Source: Myxococcales bacterium (GTDB lineage: Bacteria > Myxococcota_A > Polyangia > Polyangiales > Polyangiaceae). Taken from it: a stretch of DNA of 64,000 nt. Made by a program: the position numbers and the translations under genes. The stretch is from positions 1 to 64,000 of the forward strand of contig JAEUKE010000263.1 of NCBI GenBank assembly GCA_016794345.1, given 5' to 3'. Positions 46,882 to 55,330 of the stretch are shown piece by piece (position 1 is the first letter of the stretch; each line of letters begins with the position of its first letter). The notes under the pieces are model-generated. The model was given only the letters and a program-made list of their open reading frames with translations. It was not told where the DNA came from and did no database searches.

Positions 46882-46949
46882 GGGCACGCAGGCCCACGCC
46901 CGCCGTCCTGAACGCCGCTTTTCATCGGGCCGAGGCGGTGCCCGCGTCG

Positions 46950-46964
46950 GGCACGGGCGTTGCT
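46950..46964 (+). promoter_or_regulatory. Sigma-54-type promoter of the terpene synthase gene
   Basis: GGCACGGGCGTTGCT, identical over 15 bases to the element at 38030-38044, with correct GG/GC spacing. The ATG at 46977 is about 3 bases after the expected transcription start, so the message would be near-leaderless as for the protease operon. Confidence 0.7.
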
Positions 46965-46976
46965 GCTGCTCGAAGA

Positions 46977-48017
46977 ATGGACGAAGCGGGCGCCGCGCGC
47001 GTCGACTCTGCTTGGCCGACGAACGACCGGTCGCTCCCGGAGCCACGACGTCTCGTGCTCGGCTTTCCTCGTCGCTGGGAGGTGGCGCTGAGCCCGTTTG
47101 CGTTCGAGATGGAGCGGCGGGCGGAGGGCTGGCTGCGGCAACGGGGGATCATAAGCGACGCCGCCACGGCAGAGAAGTTCGCCAAGCTGGCGGTTGCGGA
47201 GTACGCGAACTGGCCGTTCTCGCGCGCCGAGGAAGATGAAGCGGAGGTCATCACGAAGTTCCTCGCGCTGTGGATCTTCTACGATGACCTCATCGAAGAG
47301 TCCGACCTCGGCGAGGGAGGAGGGCTCTTCGACGCGATCGCCGGCAGCCTCGACGACCGTCCCCACGACAGCGTGTACCTGGCCTGCTGGTCGGAGCTCG
47401 GGCGTGCGTGCGCCGCCAAGATGAGCGCGAGCTGGCGGCAGCGGCACGCGACGCGCTTCGTGGACTGGGCGCGATCCGTCCGCGAGGAGTCGGCGCACGC
47501 CGAGCTGTTTCGGCGCACGGGGGCTTCACCGACCACCTTCGAGCACCTGGCGCGTCGCAGCGCCAACATCGGGATGCTCCCGAACATCGACTTCATCGAG
47601 TACCAGAGCGGTCGCGAGCTTTCCGCCGCAACCCACGAGCACCCCGCCATGCAGGACCTCGTCGCGCTGGCGTCCGAGGCGGTCGCGATCATGAACGACG
47701 TCTTCGGGTACGCGAAGGACGAGCAGGCGCGGTGGCCCAACCTGATCCGGTGCCTGCGTGACGAGCGGGGTCTTCCTCTGGCCGGCGCGCTCCGCGAGGC
47801 AGTCTCGATGCACGACGCTCGCGTCGCCGCGATGGATCGCGCAGCCGAGCACCTGATCGCCGACTCGCGGGAGCCGATCGCGGTCTCGGGCTGGGTACAG
47901 GACCTGCGGCACGTCGTGTACGGCTTCGCGCGCTGGCATGCGACAGCCCCACGCTACGCCTCGGTCTTCGACGTCGGGGAAGGCCGCCGGATCGCCATCG
48001 GTGTCGGGGCGCGTTGA
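46977..48017 (+). CDS. Class I terpene synthase
   Basis: 346-residue terpene cyclase of the bacterial single-domain type (like geosmin or 2-methylisoborneol synthase relatives). The aspartate-rich metal motif is FYDDLIEESD (D103, D104). The NSE-type motif is NDVFGYAKDE (N240, D241) with Gly where Ser/Thr is usual and Asp at the position of the last Glu. The C-terminal RY pair is in ATAPRYASVF. The frame is open further upstream to 46857, but the ATG at 46977 sits right after the promoter. The product and prenyl substrate cannot be told. No partner P450 or prenyl transferase lies beside it. Confidence 0.88.
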   Translation: MDEAGAARVDSAWPTNDRSLPEPRRLVLGFPRRWEVALSPFAFEMERRAEGWLRQRGIISDAATAEKFAKLAVAEYANWPFSRAEEDEAEVITKFLALWIFYDDLIEESDLGEGGGLFDAIAGSLDDRPHDSVYLACWSELGRACAAKMSASWRQRHATRFVDWARSVREESAHAELFRRTGASPTTFEHLARRSANIGMLPNIDFIEYQSGRELSAATHEHPAMQDLVALASEAVAIMNDVFGYAKDEQARWPNLIRCLRDERGLPLAGALREAVSMHDARVAAMDRAAEHLIADSREPIAVSGWVQDLRHVVYGFARWHATAPRYASVFDVGEGRRIAIGVGAR

Positions 48018-48028
48018 CGGCCCGAGCC

Positions 48029-49387
48029 TCAGTCCTCGGAAGACCCCGTGCCGCCTGCGGTCGTCCGCGGCGCCCGGCGCGCCAGCCAGCGGCGAAGCTG
48101 CGTCCGATGGGCACCGAGCGCGCGGGCCGCGGCCGACACGTTGCCGCCGACCGACGCGAGAGTCCGCTCGATCCTCTCGTCGTCGGGGAGCGCGGCGGGG
48201 GGAGCTGCTTCTGTGTCGTCGCCCGCTTCCGGTGCGAGAGGTCGGCCGGCATCGGGGGCGAGGTGCCGATCTCGAATGGGGCCGTCGCCCTCGGCGCGCG
48301 CAGCCAATGCAGCAGCGCGGACATCGGCGATCAGCTCGCGCAGGTTGCCGGGCCAAGGGCGGATCAAACAGGCCTCGAGCAGCGTGGGGTGGAGCGTGTT
48401 TCGCTCGGAGATGCCGCGCGCCACCGCGGCCACGAGCCGCGGGAGGTCCTCGAGCCGCTCGCGAAGCGGCGGGACCTCGACCGCGGGCTTGGCGAGCCGA
48501 TAGAAGAGATCGGCCCGAAAGCGGCCGCGCGCGACCTCGGCGCGGAGATCTTTGTGCGTCGCGCTGCAGACACGAACGCTTACGGCCTCGGGACGCGTCG
48601 CGCCGAGGCGGGTCACGCTCTGGGTCTCGAGCGCGCGGAGGAGCTTCGCTTGAACCTCGAGATCGAGCTCGGCGATCTCGTCGAGGAAAAGCGTCCCGCC
48701 GTCGGCGGCGTGGAGGTAGCCCTCGCTGTCGCCGTCGGCGCCGCTGTACGCCCCCTTCTTCGCGCCGAAGAGGAGCCGTTCGGCGATGGGGTGTGGGATC
48801 GTCGCGCAGTTCACGGCAACGAAGGGGGAGGTGCGATCGGCGGCGTCGTGGAATGCTCGCGCGCAGGACTCCTTGCCGGTTCCCGTCTCGCCGCTGAGGA
48901 AGAGGACCTTGGAGACCTTGCTCAGCTGCGCGATGGACGAGAGGACGCGTGCGAGCCGTGGTCCGAGGACGAGCCCGCCCTCGATCCGCACGCTGCCCCC
49001 GACGAGCGGGCCGACGTCTGGCCCGAGCAACAGGGCATGGGAGCCGATGCGCACCAGGCCCCTCGACACGCCACCGACGGGTGAAGTGACGCGCTCGCCG
49101 TCGAAGTAGCTCCCATTTTTGCTGCCGAGATCGGAGACGCGGAACGCGTCGCGGATGCGCTCGAGCTGGACGTGGCGGCGCGAGAGCAGATCGTCGGCGA
49201 TGGGCACGTCCGCCTCGGGACCTCGGCCTACGACAAGGCGGCCGCCGTCGACGAGGGGGAGCACGCGCAACGCCTCCTGATCGGGGGCCTTGAGCGAGAG
49301 GACGACCACGCCTGGGCGTGCGCCCCCGTCGGCGGCGCCTTCGCCTCCGTCGGCAGGCGCCTCGATCGTGGTGGAGCGGTTGGTCAT
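48029..49387 (-). CDS. FHA-domain sigma-54-dependent transcriptional activator
   Basis: 452-residue enhancer-binding protein. An N-terminal FHA domain (residues 48-118; GR at 54-55, SRRH, then SKNGS) binds phosphothreonine. The central AAA+ domain has Walker A GETGTGKE (166-173), the sigma-54 contact loop GAYSGA (212-217; usual GAFTGA) and Walker B GGTLFLDEIAEL. A Fis-type HTH closes the protein (NVSAAARALGAHRTQLRRWL). It binds upstream DNA and activates sigma-54 promoters. Its start overlaps the kinase-ATPase stop codon (ATGA), so both are made together; that kinase may be its signal source. Its likely targets are the two promoters at 38030 and 46950. Confidence 0.92.
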   Translation of the reverse strand: MTNRSTTIEAPADGGEGAADGGARPGVVVLSLKAPDQEALRVLPLVDGGRLVVGRGPEADVPIADDLLSRRHVQLERIRDAFRVSDLGSKNGSYFDGERVTSPVGGVSRGLVRIGSHALLLGPDVGPLVGGSVRIEGGLVLGPRLARVLSSIAQLSKVSKVLFLSGETGTGKESCARAFHDAADRTSPFVAVNCATIPHPIAERLLFGAKKGAYSGADGDSEGYLHAADGGTLFLDEIAELDLEVQAKLLRALETQSVTRLGATRPEAVSVRVCSATHKDLRAEVARGRFRADLFYRLAKPAVEVPPLRERLEDLPRLVAAVARGISERNTLHPTLLEACLIRPWPGNLRELIADVRAAALAARAEGDGPIRDRHLAPDAGRPLAPEAGDDTEAAPPAALPDDERIERTLASVGGNVSAAARALGAHRTQLRRWLARRAPRTTAGGTGSSED

Positions 49388-52300
49388 TCCGTCAGCCCCG
49401 GGGCGAAGATGCGACTCATCAGGGTCGGGCTCACGAGGCGAGCGTCGACCGCGGGGGTGCTCGCCCCGAGAGCGCGCTCGGCCAGCCGCTGCACGAGGAC
49501 GAGGCCGTTTCGTTCGAGCGCGGGTAGCGCGGCGCCCAGCGCGCGCTTCTTGCGCTCATGGTGACCGGCTGCGCCGAGGAGACAGGCCTCGGCGAACCGC
49601 GCGAGCGCGGGGGCATGGGCGACTCGGCACCGGGCCAGCCAGCGGATCGCCGCTGCGGCGCGGGCCTGCCAGGCCGCGCGCGCGGCGCCGCTCGTGGCGG
49701 CGACCGCGGCGATGCGGGCCCGCGCGCGCATCCACGCGGCGTCGCGGCGGATCGCCGCCACGTGGAGAAAGAGCGAGCGGTCGAGCTTGGCCAGCGTCGT
49801 GTCGGCGCGGCGAGCGGCGGCGACGCCGTTGCCTTCGGACAGATCCAGGTTCACGCGTGCGAGGTCGATGTCGTAAGCGAGGAGGTTGTACCGCTCCCCA
49901 GCCCAGAAGGAGTCGCAGGTCTCGAGCACACGGCGCGCTTCGTCGGGCGTGCGAAGCAGCCAGGCGAGGTTGGCGTAGTTCGCGGCCGCGCCCGTCGCGC
50001 CGTAGCGATCGCCGCGCGACGCCGCCCGCGCGAAGATCGGCGGCGCAAGCAGCGCGATCTCGTCCAGCCGCCCGAGCTCCAGGGCGGCCCAGAGGTAAAA
50101 GTGAAGCGCGGTCATGTGGTCCCACGGGGCGTCGCGCACATGCTCGGTGAAGAGCGCATCGGCTTCGGCGCAGCAGCGGAAGGTCACCTCGAACCGTCCG
50201 AGCAGCGCCATCGCGATCCCGCGCGCGCCGAGGGCCATCACGCGGGCCCGGGGGGTACCGATCGCATCGGCGAGCGCGTCGGCGTCGAACAAGAGCGCCT
50301 CCACACGTCGCGTCGCGGGTGCACCCTCTCCGGCCGCCCCGACCGCCTCGCCCGATAGCCCGCGCAGCCTACGCAGGGGATCGCCCGAGCGAGCCGCTTC
50401 GAGGTAGTGGCGGGCGGTGAAGCTCGCGGCCACGATCGGGTCCACGAAGCCGAGCCCCTTGGAGATGGATCCCGCCGCGTCCGCCCGGCGGGCAGCCGAG
50501 TCGTCGAGCGGGCGCGGCGCCGCGAAGCCTCGTTCGCTCCACCGCACACGCGCGCGCATGGCGACGAGATCCACGAGCGCGCCCGCGCGCGTGCGGGCGC
50601 GGCGCATCCCCACACGCTCGAGGACGGTGTCGAGCGCGGCGATCCCGGTCCCGATCCGTCCTGCCTTGAGGAGCTCCTCGGCCGCACGTCGCTCGAGGTC
50701 CAGCGCCTCGGCGGAGGGCAGGTCGCGCGCCGCGAGCGTGAAGGCCCGCGCGGCGGCTTCTCCCGAGCCCTCGGCGGCGTGGATCTCCGCGAGGACGACG
50801 AGGAGCGCGGTCTTCTCGCGGCTGGATCGGCTGGCCCTGAGGCCGATCGAGACGAGCTCGTTCGCCTTGGCGAACGCGTACGAGGCGAGGGCGGTCTGCG
50901 CCGCGACGAGGAGGAACCTCGGCGCGCGCTCCGGCGCTCCACCGGCGAGCCAATGGCGCGCGATGACCTCCGCGTCGGCCGCGTTTGCGCTCTTCTCCAG
51001 CGCCGCGGCCCACCTCGCGTGGAGCGCGGCCCTCGCGTGTTTCTCGAGCGGGTCGAGCGCCGCGGCGGCGAGCCGCGCGTGGCGGGGTCGGACGAACGTC
51101 CCCGCGCGCGGCGCGGCGACCGAGTCGAGCAGCGCCGCTTGCCGCAGCACGGACAAACCACGCACGAGCTCGTCGGTCGTGGTGTTCGCCTCGCCGCGAC
51201 CGACCAGGACCAGGTCGCGCTCGTCGACGGGGTGGCCTGCGGCCGAGGCGAGCTCGAAGAGATCCCGCGCGGTTGGTCCGAGCGCATCGAGGCGAGCGCC
51301 GACGAGCCGATCGAGCGACGCGTCCCCGACCTCCCCGCCACGCGCGACCTGATCGGCGAGCTCGACCGCCAGGAGTGGGTTGCCCGAGCAGCCTCTGCGT
51401 ATCTGCGCCAGGAGATCGCTCGCGTGGTGGGCGCCGCGGAAGCGAGACCGCGACAGCTCGTCGATGACGCGATCGGCGAGCGGTCCGAGAACGAACTGTC
51501 GGACTTCGGTCGTGGACGCCAGCGCGGCGGCGAGAGCCTCGGCGGTCGCGGCGCCGGGGCGGACCGTGGTGAGGAGCGCCACGCGCTCGAGCCGTGGCGA
51601 CGTCAGGACGCGCTCGAGCGCCCACAAGCTGTCGGCGTCCGCCCACTGGAGATCGTCGATGAGCAGGAGCACGGGGGCGCGTTCCGCGATCGCGGCGAGC
51701 AGCTGCGCGGCAGCTTCGACGGCGTGCTCTCGCTCGTCGGCGGTAGCGAGGCCGCCGCGGAGCGGCGCTCGCGTGGTCGCCGCCAGCGACGGGGCCAACG
51801 ACGCGAGCGCCTCCACCTGCGCCGCGTGGGAGCGGAGGACTGCCTGCGCTCCAGGCGCGGCGAGCATCGCCGCGCCGAGACCGTCGAGGAGCTCGAAAGG
51901 CCCCCGCTCGCGCTCGAAGCAGCTCGCGGTGAGCACGCAGGCGCCGCTCGACACACCCCAGGCTTCGGCGCAGGCCGAAGCGAGCCTCGTCTTCCCGATC
52001 CCGCTCTCACCGGCCAGGAAGATGACTGTCCGCGTGTCGGCCTGCAGCGCGCCCAGGATCGCGCTCAGCTCTTCGTCGCGGCCGAGGACGCCACGTCGGG
52101 ACGGGGGCGGCGCCGGCGCGGAGGACGTGCCGCGAACAACCTGGTCGTTGCCGGTGCTGATCCAGTCGCGAAGGCGCTCCAGGACGACCAGCGCGTCGGG
52201 ACGTCGTTCGGCGGCCGGGTCGAGCAGCGCGTCCACGAGCGCTGCGACGGCGGAAGGCACCTCCTCGTTGAGCTCACGCAGGGACGGTGCCCGCGCCTCG

Positions 52301-53058
52301 CGTTTCGACCGCATGATCGACGCGGCGCTGCCTTCGAAGGGCAGTCGGCCGGCCCAGGCCTCGAACATCATGACGCCGAGGGAGTAGAGGTCGGACGATG
52401 AGGCGAGGGCGCGCGCCGTGCCCGCTTCGGGCGCGGCGTACGCAGGCGTGCCGCGGAACCCGTCGAGGCGGTGCGCCGTCCTCGTCAGGCTCTGCGCGAG
52501 ACCGAAATCGACGAGGACGGGGCGCTCGCCCGCCCCGATGACGACGTTGCTCGGCTTCAGGTCTCCGTGGACGACGGCGCGCTGGTGCAGGAAGGCGAGG
52601 GCGTCGGCGATCTGGGCGAAGACACCGGCCGAGCGACGTGGGCTCGGACGGCCAGGGGTGGCGGAGGGCGGGGGGGGCGCCGCGGCGCTCGCCTGTTCGT
52701 CGGCAGGCTCCTCGAGCGCCGTCCGGGTCGCCGACAGCTGGCTCGACGTCTCGAGCGCAAGCCAGCGGCCGAGATCCATGCCGTCCACCAGGTCCATCGA
52801 GATGAACCAACCCGACGCGTCCCAACCGAGCTCGTGGAGCACCACGACGTTGGGGTGGAGCAGGGCGGTCGCGGCCCGGAACTCGCGCTTGAAGTCGGTG
52901 ATCTCGCGAGGGTCGAGGCGCGAGAGCAGCTTGATCGCCACCGTCGCGTCGAGGATGGTGTCCCGAGCCTCGAAGACGGTGCCGAAGCCGCCGGCTCCCA
53001 CGACGCGGTCGAGCTGGTAACGCCCACCGAGCAGGTGGCTGCGAATCGGCGCGGTCAC
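49384..53058 (-). CDS. Ser/Thr protein kinase fused to AAA ATPase and helical repeats
   Basis: 1224-residue signalling protein of the PknK/MalT-like kinase-ATPase type common in myxobacteria. Kinase domain residues 12-300: glycine loop VGAGGFGTVFE, K43, HGDLKPSN (164-171; the usual Arg of HRD is Gly) and VDFGLA with D184. A Pro/Ala-rich insert (about residues 105-142) interrupts the kinase domain. An ATPase module follows with Walker A GESGIGKT (340-347) and LLLIDDLQWADADSLWALE. The last 700 residues are TPR-like helices. The start is GTG 53058. It precedes and overlaps the FHA activator gene, a strong hint that the kinase controls that activator. Confidence 0.88.
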   Translation of the reverse strand: MTAPIRSHLLGGRYQLDRVVGAGGFGTVFEARDTILDATVAIKLLSRLDPREITDFKREFRAATALLHPNVVVLHELGWDASGWFISMDLVDGMDLGRWLALETSSQLSATRTALEEPADEQASAAAPPPPSATPGRPSPRRSAGVFAQIADALAFLHQRAVVHGDLKPSNVVIGAGERPVLVDFGLAQSLTRTAHRLDGFRGTPAYAAPEAGTARALASSSDLYSLGVMMFEAWAGRLPFEGSAASIMRSKREARAPSLRELNEEVPSAVAALVDALLDPAAERRPDALVVLERLRDWISTGNDQVVRGTSSAPAPPPSRRGVLGRDEELSAILGALQADTRTVIFLAGESGIGKTRLASACAEAWGVSSGACVLTASCFERERGPFELLDGLGAAMLAAPGAQAVLRSHAAQVEALASLAPSLAATTRAPLRGGLATADEREHAVEAAAQLLAAIAERAPVLLLIDDLQWADADSLWALERVLTSPRLERVALLTTVRPGAATAEALAAALASTTEVRQFVLGPLADRVIDELSRSRFRGAHHASDLLAQIRRGCSGNPLLAVELADQVARGGEVGDASLDRLVGARLDALGPTARDLFELASAAGHPVDERDLVLVGRGEANTTTDELVRGLSVLRQAALLDSVAAPRAGTFVRPRHARLAAAALDPLEKHARAALHARWAAALEKSANAADAEVIARHWLAGGAPERAPRFLLVAAQTALASYAFAKANELVSIGLRASRSSREKTALLVVLAEIHAAEGSGEAAARAFTLAARDLPSAEALDLERRAAEELLKAGRIGTGIAALDTVLERVGMRRARTRAGALVDLVAMRARVRWSERGFAAPRPLDDSAARRADAAGSISKGLGFVDPIVAASFTARHYLEAARSGDPLRRLRGLSGEAVGAAGEGAPATRRVEALLFDADALADAIGTPRARVMALGARGIAMALLGRFEVTFRCCAEADALFTEHVRDAPWDHMTALHFYLWAALELGRLDEIALLAPPIFARAASRGDRYGATGAAANYANLAWLLRTPDEARRVLETCDSFWAGERYNLLAYDIDLARVNLDLSEGNGVAAARRADTTLAKLDRSLFLHVAAIRRDAAWMRARARIAAVAATSGAARAAWQARAAAAIRWLARCRVAHAPALARFAEACLLGAAGHHERKKRALGAALPALERNGLVLVQRLAERALGASTPAVDARLVSPTLMSRIFAPGLTE

Positions 53059-53152
53059 AAAACGTGCATGCTACGGCAAGCAACCGCCCGGTCCAGATCC
53101 GTCGCGCCTCGGTTGGGGGCTCCGGCGACGGCGCGGGTGAGAATCAGCGCCC

Positions 53153-53642
53153 CTACTCGACCGTAGCGCGGTCTCCGGTCGCGACACCCGCCGCTTCGCC
53201 GGCGCGGACCTCGAGCGCGGAGGCGACGCCGTCCACGCAGCGGGGGGTCGTGTCGTCGATCTCGAGCCTCTCGAGCGCGAGGACAACTTCGTCATCGCTC
53301 AGGAAGAGCGCGTCGAGATCGTAGGTCATTCCCTCGCTGGTCAGGCACGCCTCGCCGACGAGTGGAAACTCGATCAGGAGCCCTTCGCCCTCGGCGAGAG
53401 CCGGGCGGCTCGCGAGCCCGGCGCGCCGCTCGGCCTCGGTGCGGGGGGGGCGTGCGGAACTCGCGCATCGTGGCGAGGCCGTCCGGAATTCCGACCGCGC
53501 CTTCAGGCGCGACGTCGTGAAGGAGCAGATCGCTGAAGGCCTCCTTCCGCTCGTTGTCGGTGGGCGGAGGCTCTTCCGTGTCGTCCGAGCAATCGAGACC
53601 AGCGAGACCGATCAGCGATGCGACGAGCCAGCGACGAAACAT
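53153..53642 (-). pseudogene. DUF192-like lipoprotein gene with a 1-base frameshift
   Basis: The N-terminus MFRRWLVASLIGLAGLDC looks like a lipoprotein signal peptide, and the frame is clear to MREFRTPP. A run of eight C on this strand (53450-53443) then breaks it. One base fewer restores a frame reading RTEAERRAGLASRPALAEGE and continuing to a stop codon at 53153, matching DUF192 in length and layout (EGLLIEFPL ... DLDALFLSDDEVVL ... EVRAGEAAGVATGD). Either the sequence has an extra base in the homopolymer, or the gene is broken or phase-variable. The protein would be about 162 residues. Confidence 0.6.
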
Positions 53643-53730
53643 GACCGCCGCGGATGCGCGGATCGTACCAAGCCTAAGGAATAGAAGTGCCCAATCGTTA
53701 CATGTTTGTCATGCTCGGGCGCGTCGAGCC

Positions 53731-54519
53731 CTAGCCGAAGGCGAAGAAGCGCAGGAACACGAACGCGAGCGGCGCGCCGGCCAGGAGCGAGACGGCGAGC
53801 CCGGCCCTGGCCCAGAGCGGCGCGACGGTGCCCGGCGGGCCGCGACGAGGTTGGTTGGTGGCGACGAGGAAGAGCCCCGCGGTCGGAAGGACGCCTGCGA
53901 TGAGCGCCAGGAACGGGTAGTAGCGGTTCAGGCCGTAGGCCGTGACGAAGTTCGCGACGAGCGCGATGGCGGAGACACCGAGGAACGCAAGCCCGAGGCT
54001 GCGCGGCTTGACGAAGCCCTTCCCGTGCACGACGGCTGCGATGATCGCGGCCGTCCAGCTCGCGTTCTCCTCCGCCTCTTCGACGGACACGCCACCGGGC
54101 TCCCCCGGCGAGGGGCCTCCACCGTAGCCGTAGTTCTTGTACGGGTCCGGGGCCGGAGCCTGCGGTTGTTGCTGCGGCCAGGCCTGCTGCTGCTGGGCTG
54201 GTTGCTGTTGCCAGGCTGGCTGCTGTTGCTGCTGCTGCGGAGCTTGTTGCCAGGCCTGCTGCTGTTGCTGCGGAGCTTGTTGCCAGGCCTGCTGCTGCTG
54301 TGACAGCTGCTGCTGCTGCTGCGGAGCTTGTTGCCAGGCCTGCTGCTGCGGAGCTTGTTGCTGTTGCTGCGGCTGTTGCCAGGCCTGCTGCTGCTGCTGC
54401 TGTTGCTGCGGCCAGCCCTGCTGCTGCGGAGCTTGTTGCTGTTGCCAGGCTTGCTGTTGCGGTTGGTGCCCACCAGGCGGCGGAGCGCCACCTTGCCCTC
54501 CCCAGGAACCTTGGCTCAT
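53731..54519 (-). CDS. Membrane protein with Gln-rich repeat N-terminus
   Basis: 262 residues. Residues 19-120 are almost entirely Gln, Ala, Trp and Pro in irregular AWQQAPQQQQ repeats, a prion-like, disordered composition. Residues 135-155 (SVEEAEENASWTAAIIAAVV) lead into about four membrane helices (LGLAFLGVSAIALVANFVTA; FLALIAGVLPTAGLFLVA; ARAGLAVSLLAGAPLAFVFL). The Gln-rich part would lie in the cytoplasm or periplasm. No family is recognised for the membrane part. It stands alone on its strand. Repeats at DNA level suggest recent expansion. Confidence 0.65.
   Translation of the reverse strand: MSQGSWGGQGGAPPPGGHQPQQQAWQQQQAPQQQGWPQQQQQQQQAWQQPQQQQQAPQQQAWQQAPQQQQQLSQQQQAWQQAPQQQQQAWQQAPQQQQQQPAWQQQPAQQQQAWPQQQPQAPAPDPYKNYGYGGGPSPGEPGGVSVEEAEENASWTAAIIAAVVHGKGFVKPRSLGLAFLGVSAIALVANFVTAYGLNRYYPFLALIAGVLPTAGLFLVATNQPRRGPPGTVAPLWARAGLAVSLLAGAPLAFVFLRFFAFG
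54160..54465 (-). repeat. Gln/Ala/Trp/Pro-coding repeat tract
   Basis: Long tract in the 5' part of the membrane protein gene built from CAG/CAA codon runs with repeated GCCTGGCAACAAGCTCCG-type units, giving the Gln-rich segment. Replication slippage is a plausible origin. Start and end are approximate. Confidence 0.6.
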
Positions 54520-54599
54520 CGCCCATCACGGTATCCGACCCAGCTCGCCCACGGAAGAAGCGATCATCGAGCGCGGACCGCGTGGTCGCGTGGGTCAGG

Positions 54600-55199
54600 T
54601 CACGCGAGGAGCACGAACTTCCCGCGCTCCCCACGCGCCAGCGCCTCGACGGTCAGCCTCGCTTCGGATAGCGCAAAGGTGCGTGACACGTGGGGTCTGT
54701 GGATTCGTTCCGCCGTCATCTGGAGCAGCGTTCCGAGGTCGGCCTTGAACCACTCCGGGTGCGCCGCGCGCATCCGCTGGATGCTGTGTCCTTCGAGCAC
54801 GGCCTCGTCACCAGCGCGAGCCGTGCCGAAGACCTCGGCGCCGGCGAGTCGTGCGAGCTGCGTGGCAGCCGTGCCGACGCCGCCGGTCGCGCCATGGACC
54901 AAGACGCGGCACCCCGGGCGCACCTCGGCGACACGGTGGAGCATCTGCCACGCGCCCACGCCGCCCATCACCAGGCACGCGGCGGTCGCGCTCTCGATCT
55001 CCTCGGGCACGCGCACCAGATCGTCCGCGCGCGCGAGCAGCTGCTCGGCCCATCCGCCGACGATCGAGAGACCAGCGACGCGGACCCCCGCGGCTTCCAC
55101 ACGCACCCGCACCTCTCCGGCGCGAGGCTCGAGATCGGGCAGCTCTTGCCACTCCAGAACCTCCGGTCCCCCCCAGCTCGTGGCGACGACGGCGTGCAC
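54600..55199 (-). CDS. Shortened zinc-type alcohol dehydrogenase/quinone reductase
   Basis: 199-residue member of the medium-chain reductase family, well short of the usual 320-340. It starts normally (VHAVVATSWGGPEVLEWQEL, then GEVRVRVEAAGV) and has the NAD(P)-binding loop VLVHGATGGVGTAATQLARLA. It ends as expected (LSEARLTVEALARGERGKFVLL). Two in-frame gaps are apparent: about 55 residues after VEAAGV, where the catalytic-domain part with the PGxDxxG region should be, and about 90 between GTARAGDE and GHSIQRMR. The open frame is intact but the protein lacks parts of both domains. Starts with GTG at 55199 (or 55211). It is probably a decaying gene. Confidence 0.65.
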   Translation of the reverse strand: MHAVVATSWGGPEVLEWQELPDLEPRAGEVRVRVEAAGVRVAGLSIVGGWAEQLLARADDLVRVPEEIESATAACLVMGGVGAWQMLHRVAEVRPGCRVLVHGATGGVGTAATQLARLAGAEVFGTARAGDEAVLEGHSIQRMRAAHPEWFKADLGTLLQMTAERIHRPHVSRTFALSEARLTVEALARGERGKFVLLA

Positions 55200-55330
55200 G
55201 GCTGCGCACACCGTACGAGCGAACGACGCGCCCGGAGGGAACGTGTTCGTGACCGGTGTGTCACGGCTCGGCGACGCCCGCGCCAGCGACGGGCATCAAA
55301 CGCGCGAGGCGCCGCCAGCGTGTCGGCCGC

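Noticed and set aside
54160..54465. CRISPR array
   Set aside because: The repeats are codon-level Gln/Trp/Ala units without regular spacers and are inside a continuous reading frame.
55200..55330. Hidden small gene between the reductase and TPR genes
   Set aside because: No start codon with ribosome binding site or coding pattern; it looks like plain intergenic sequence.
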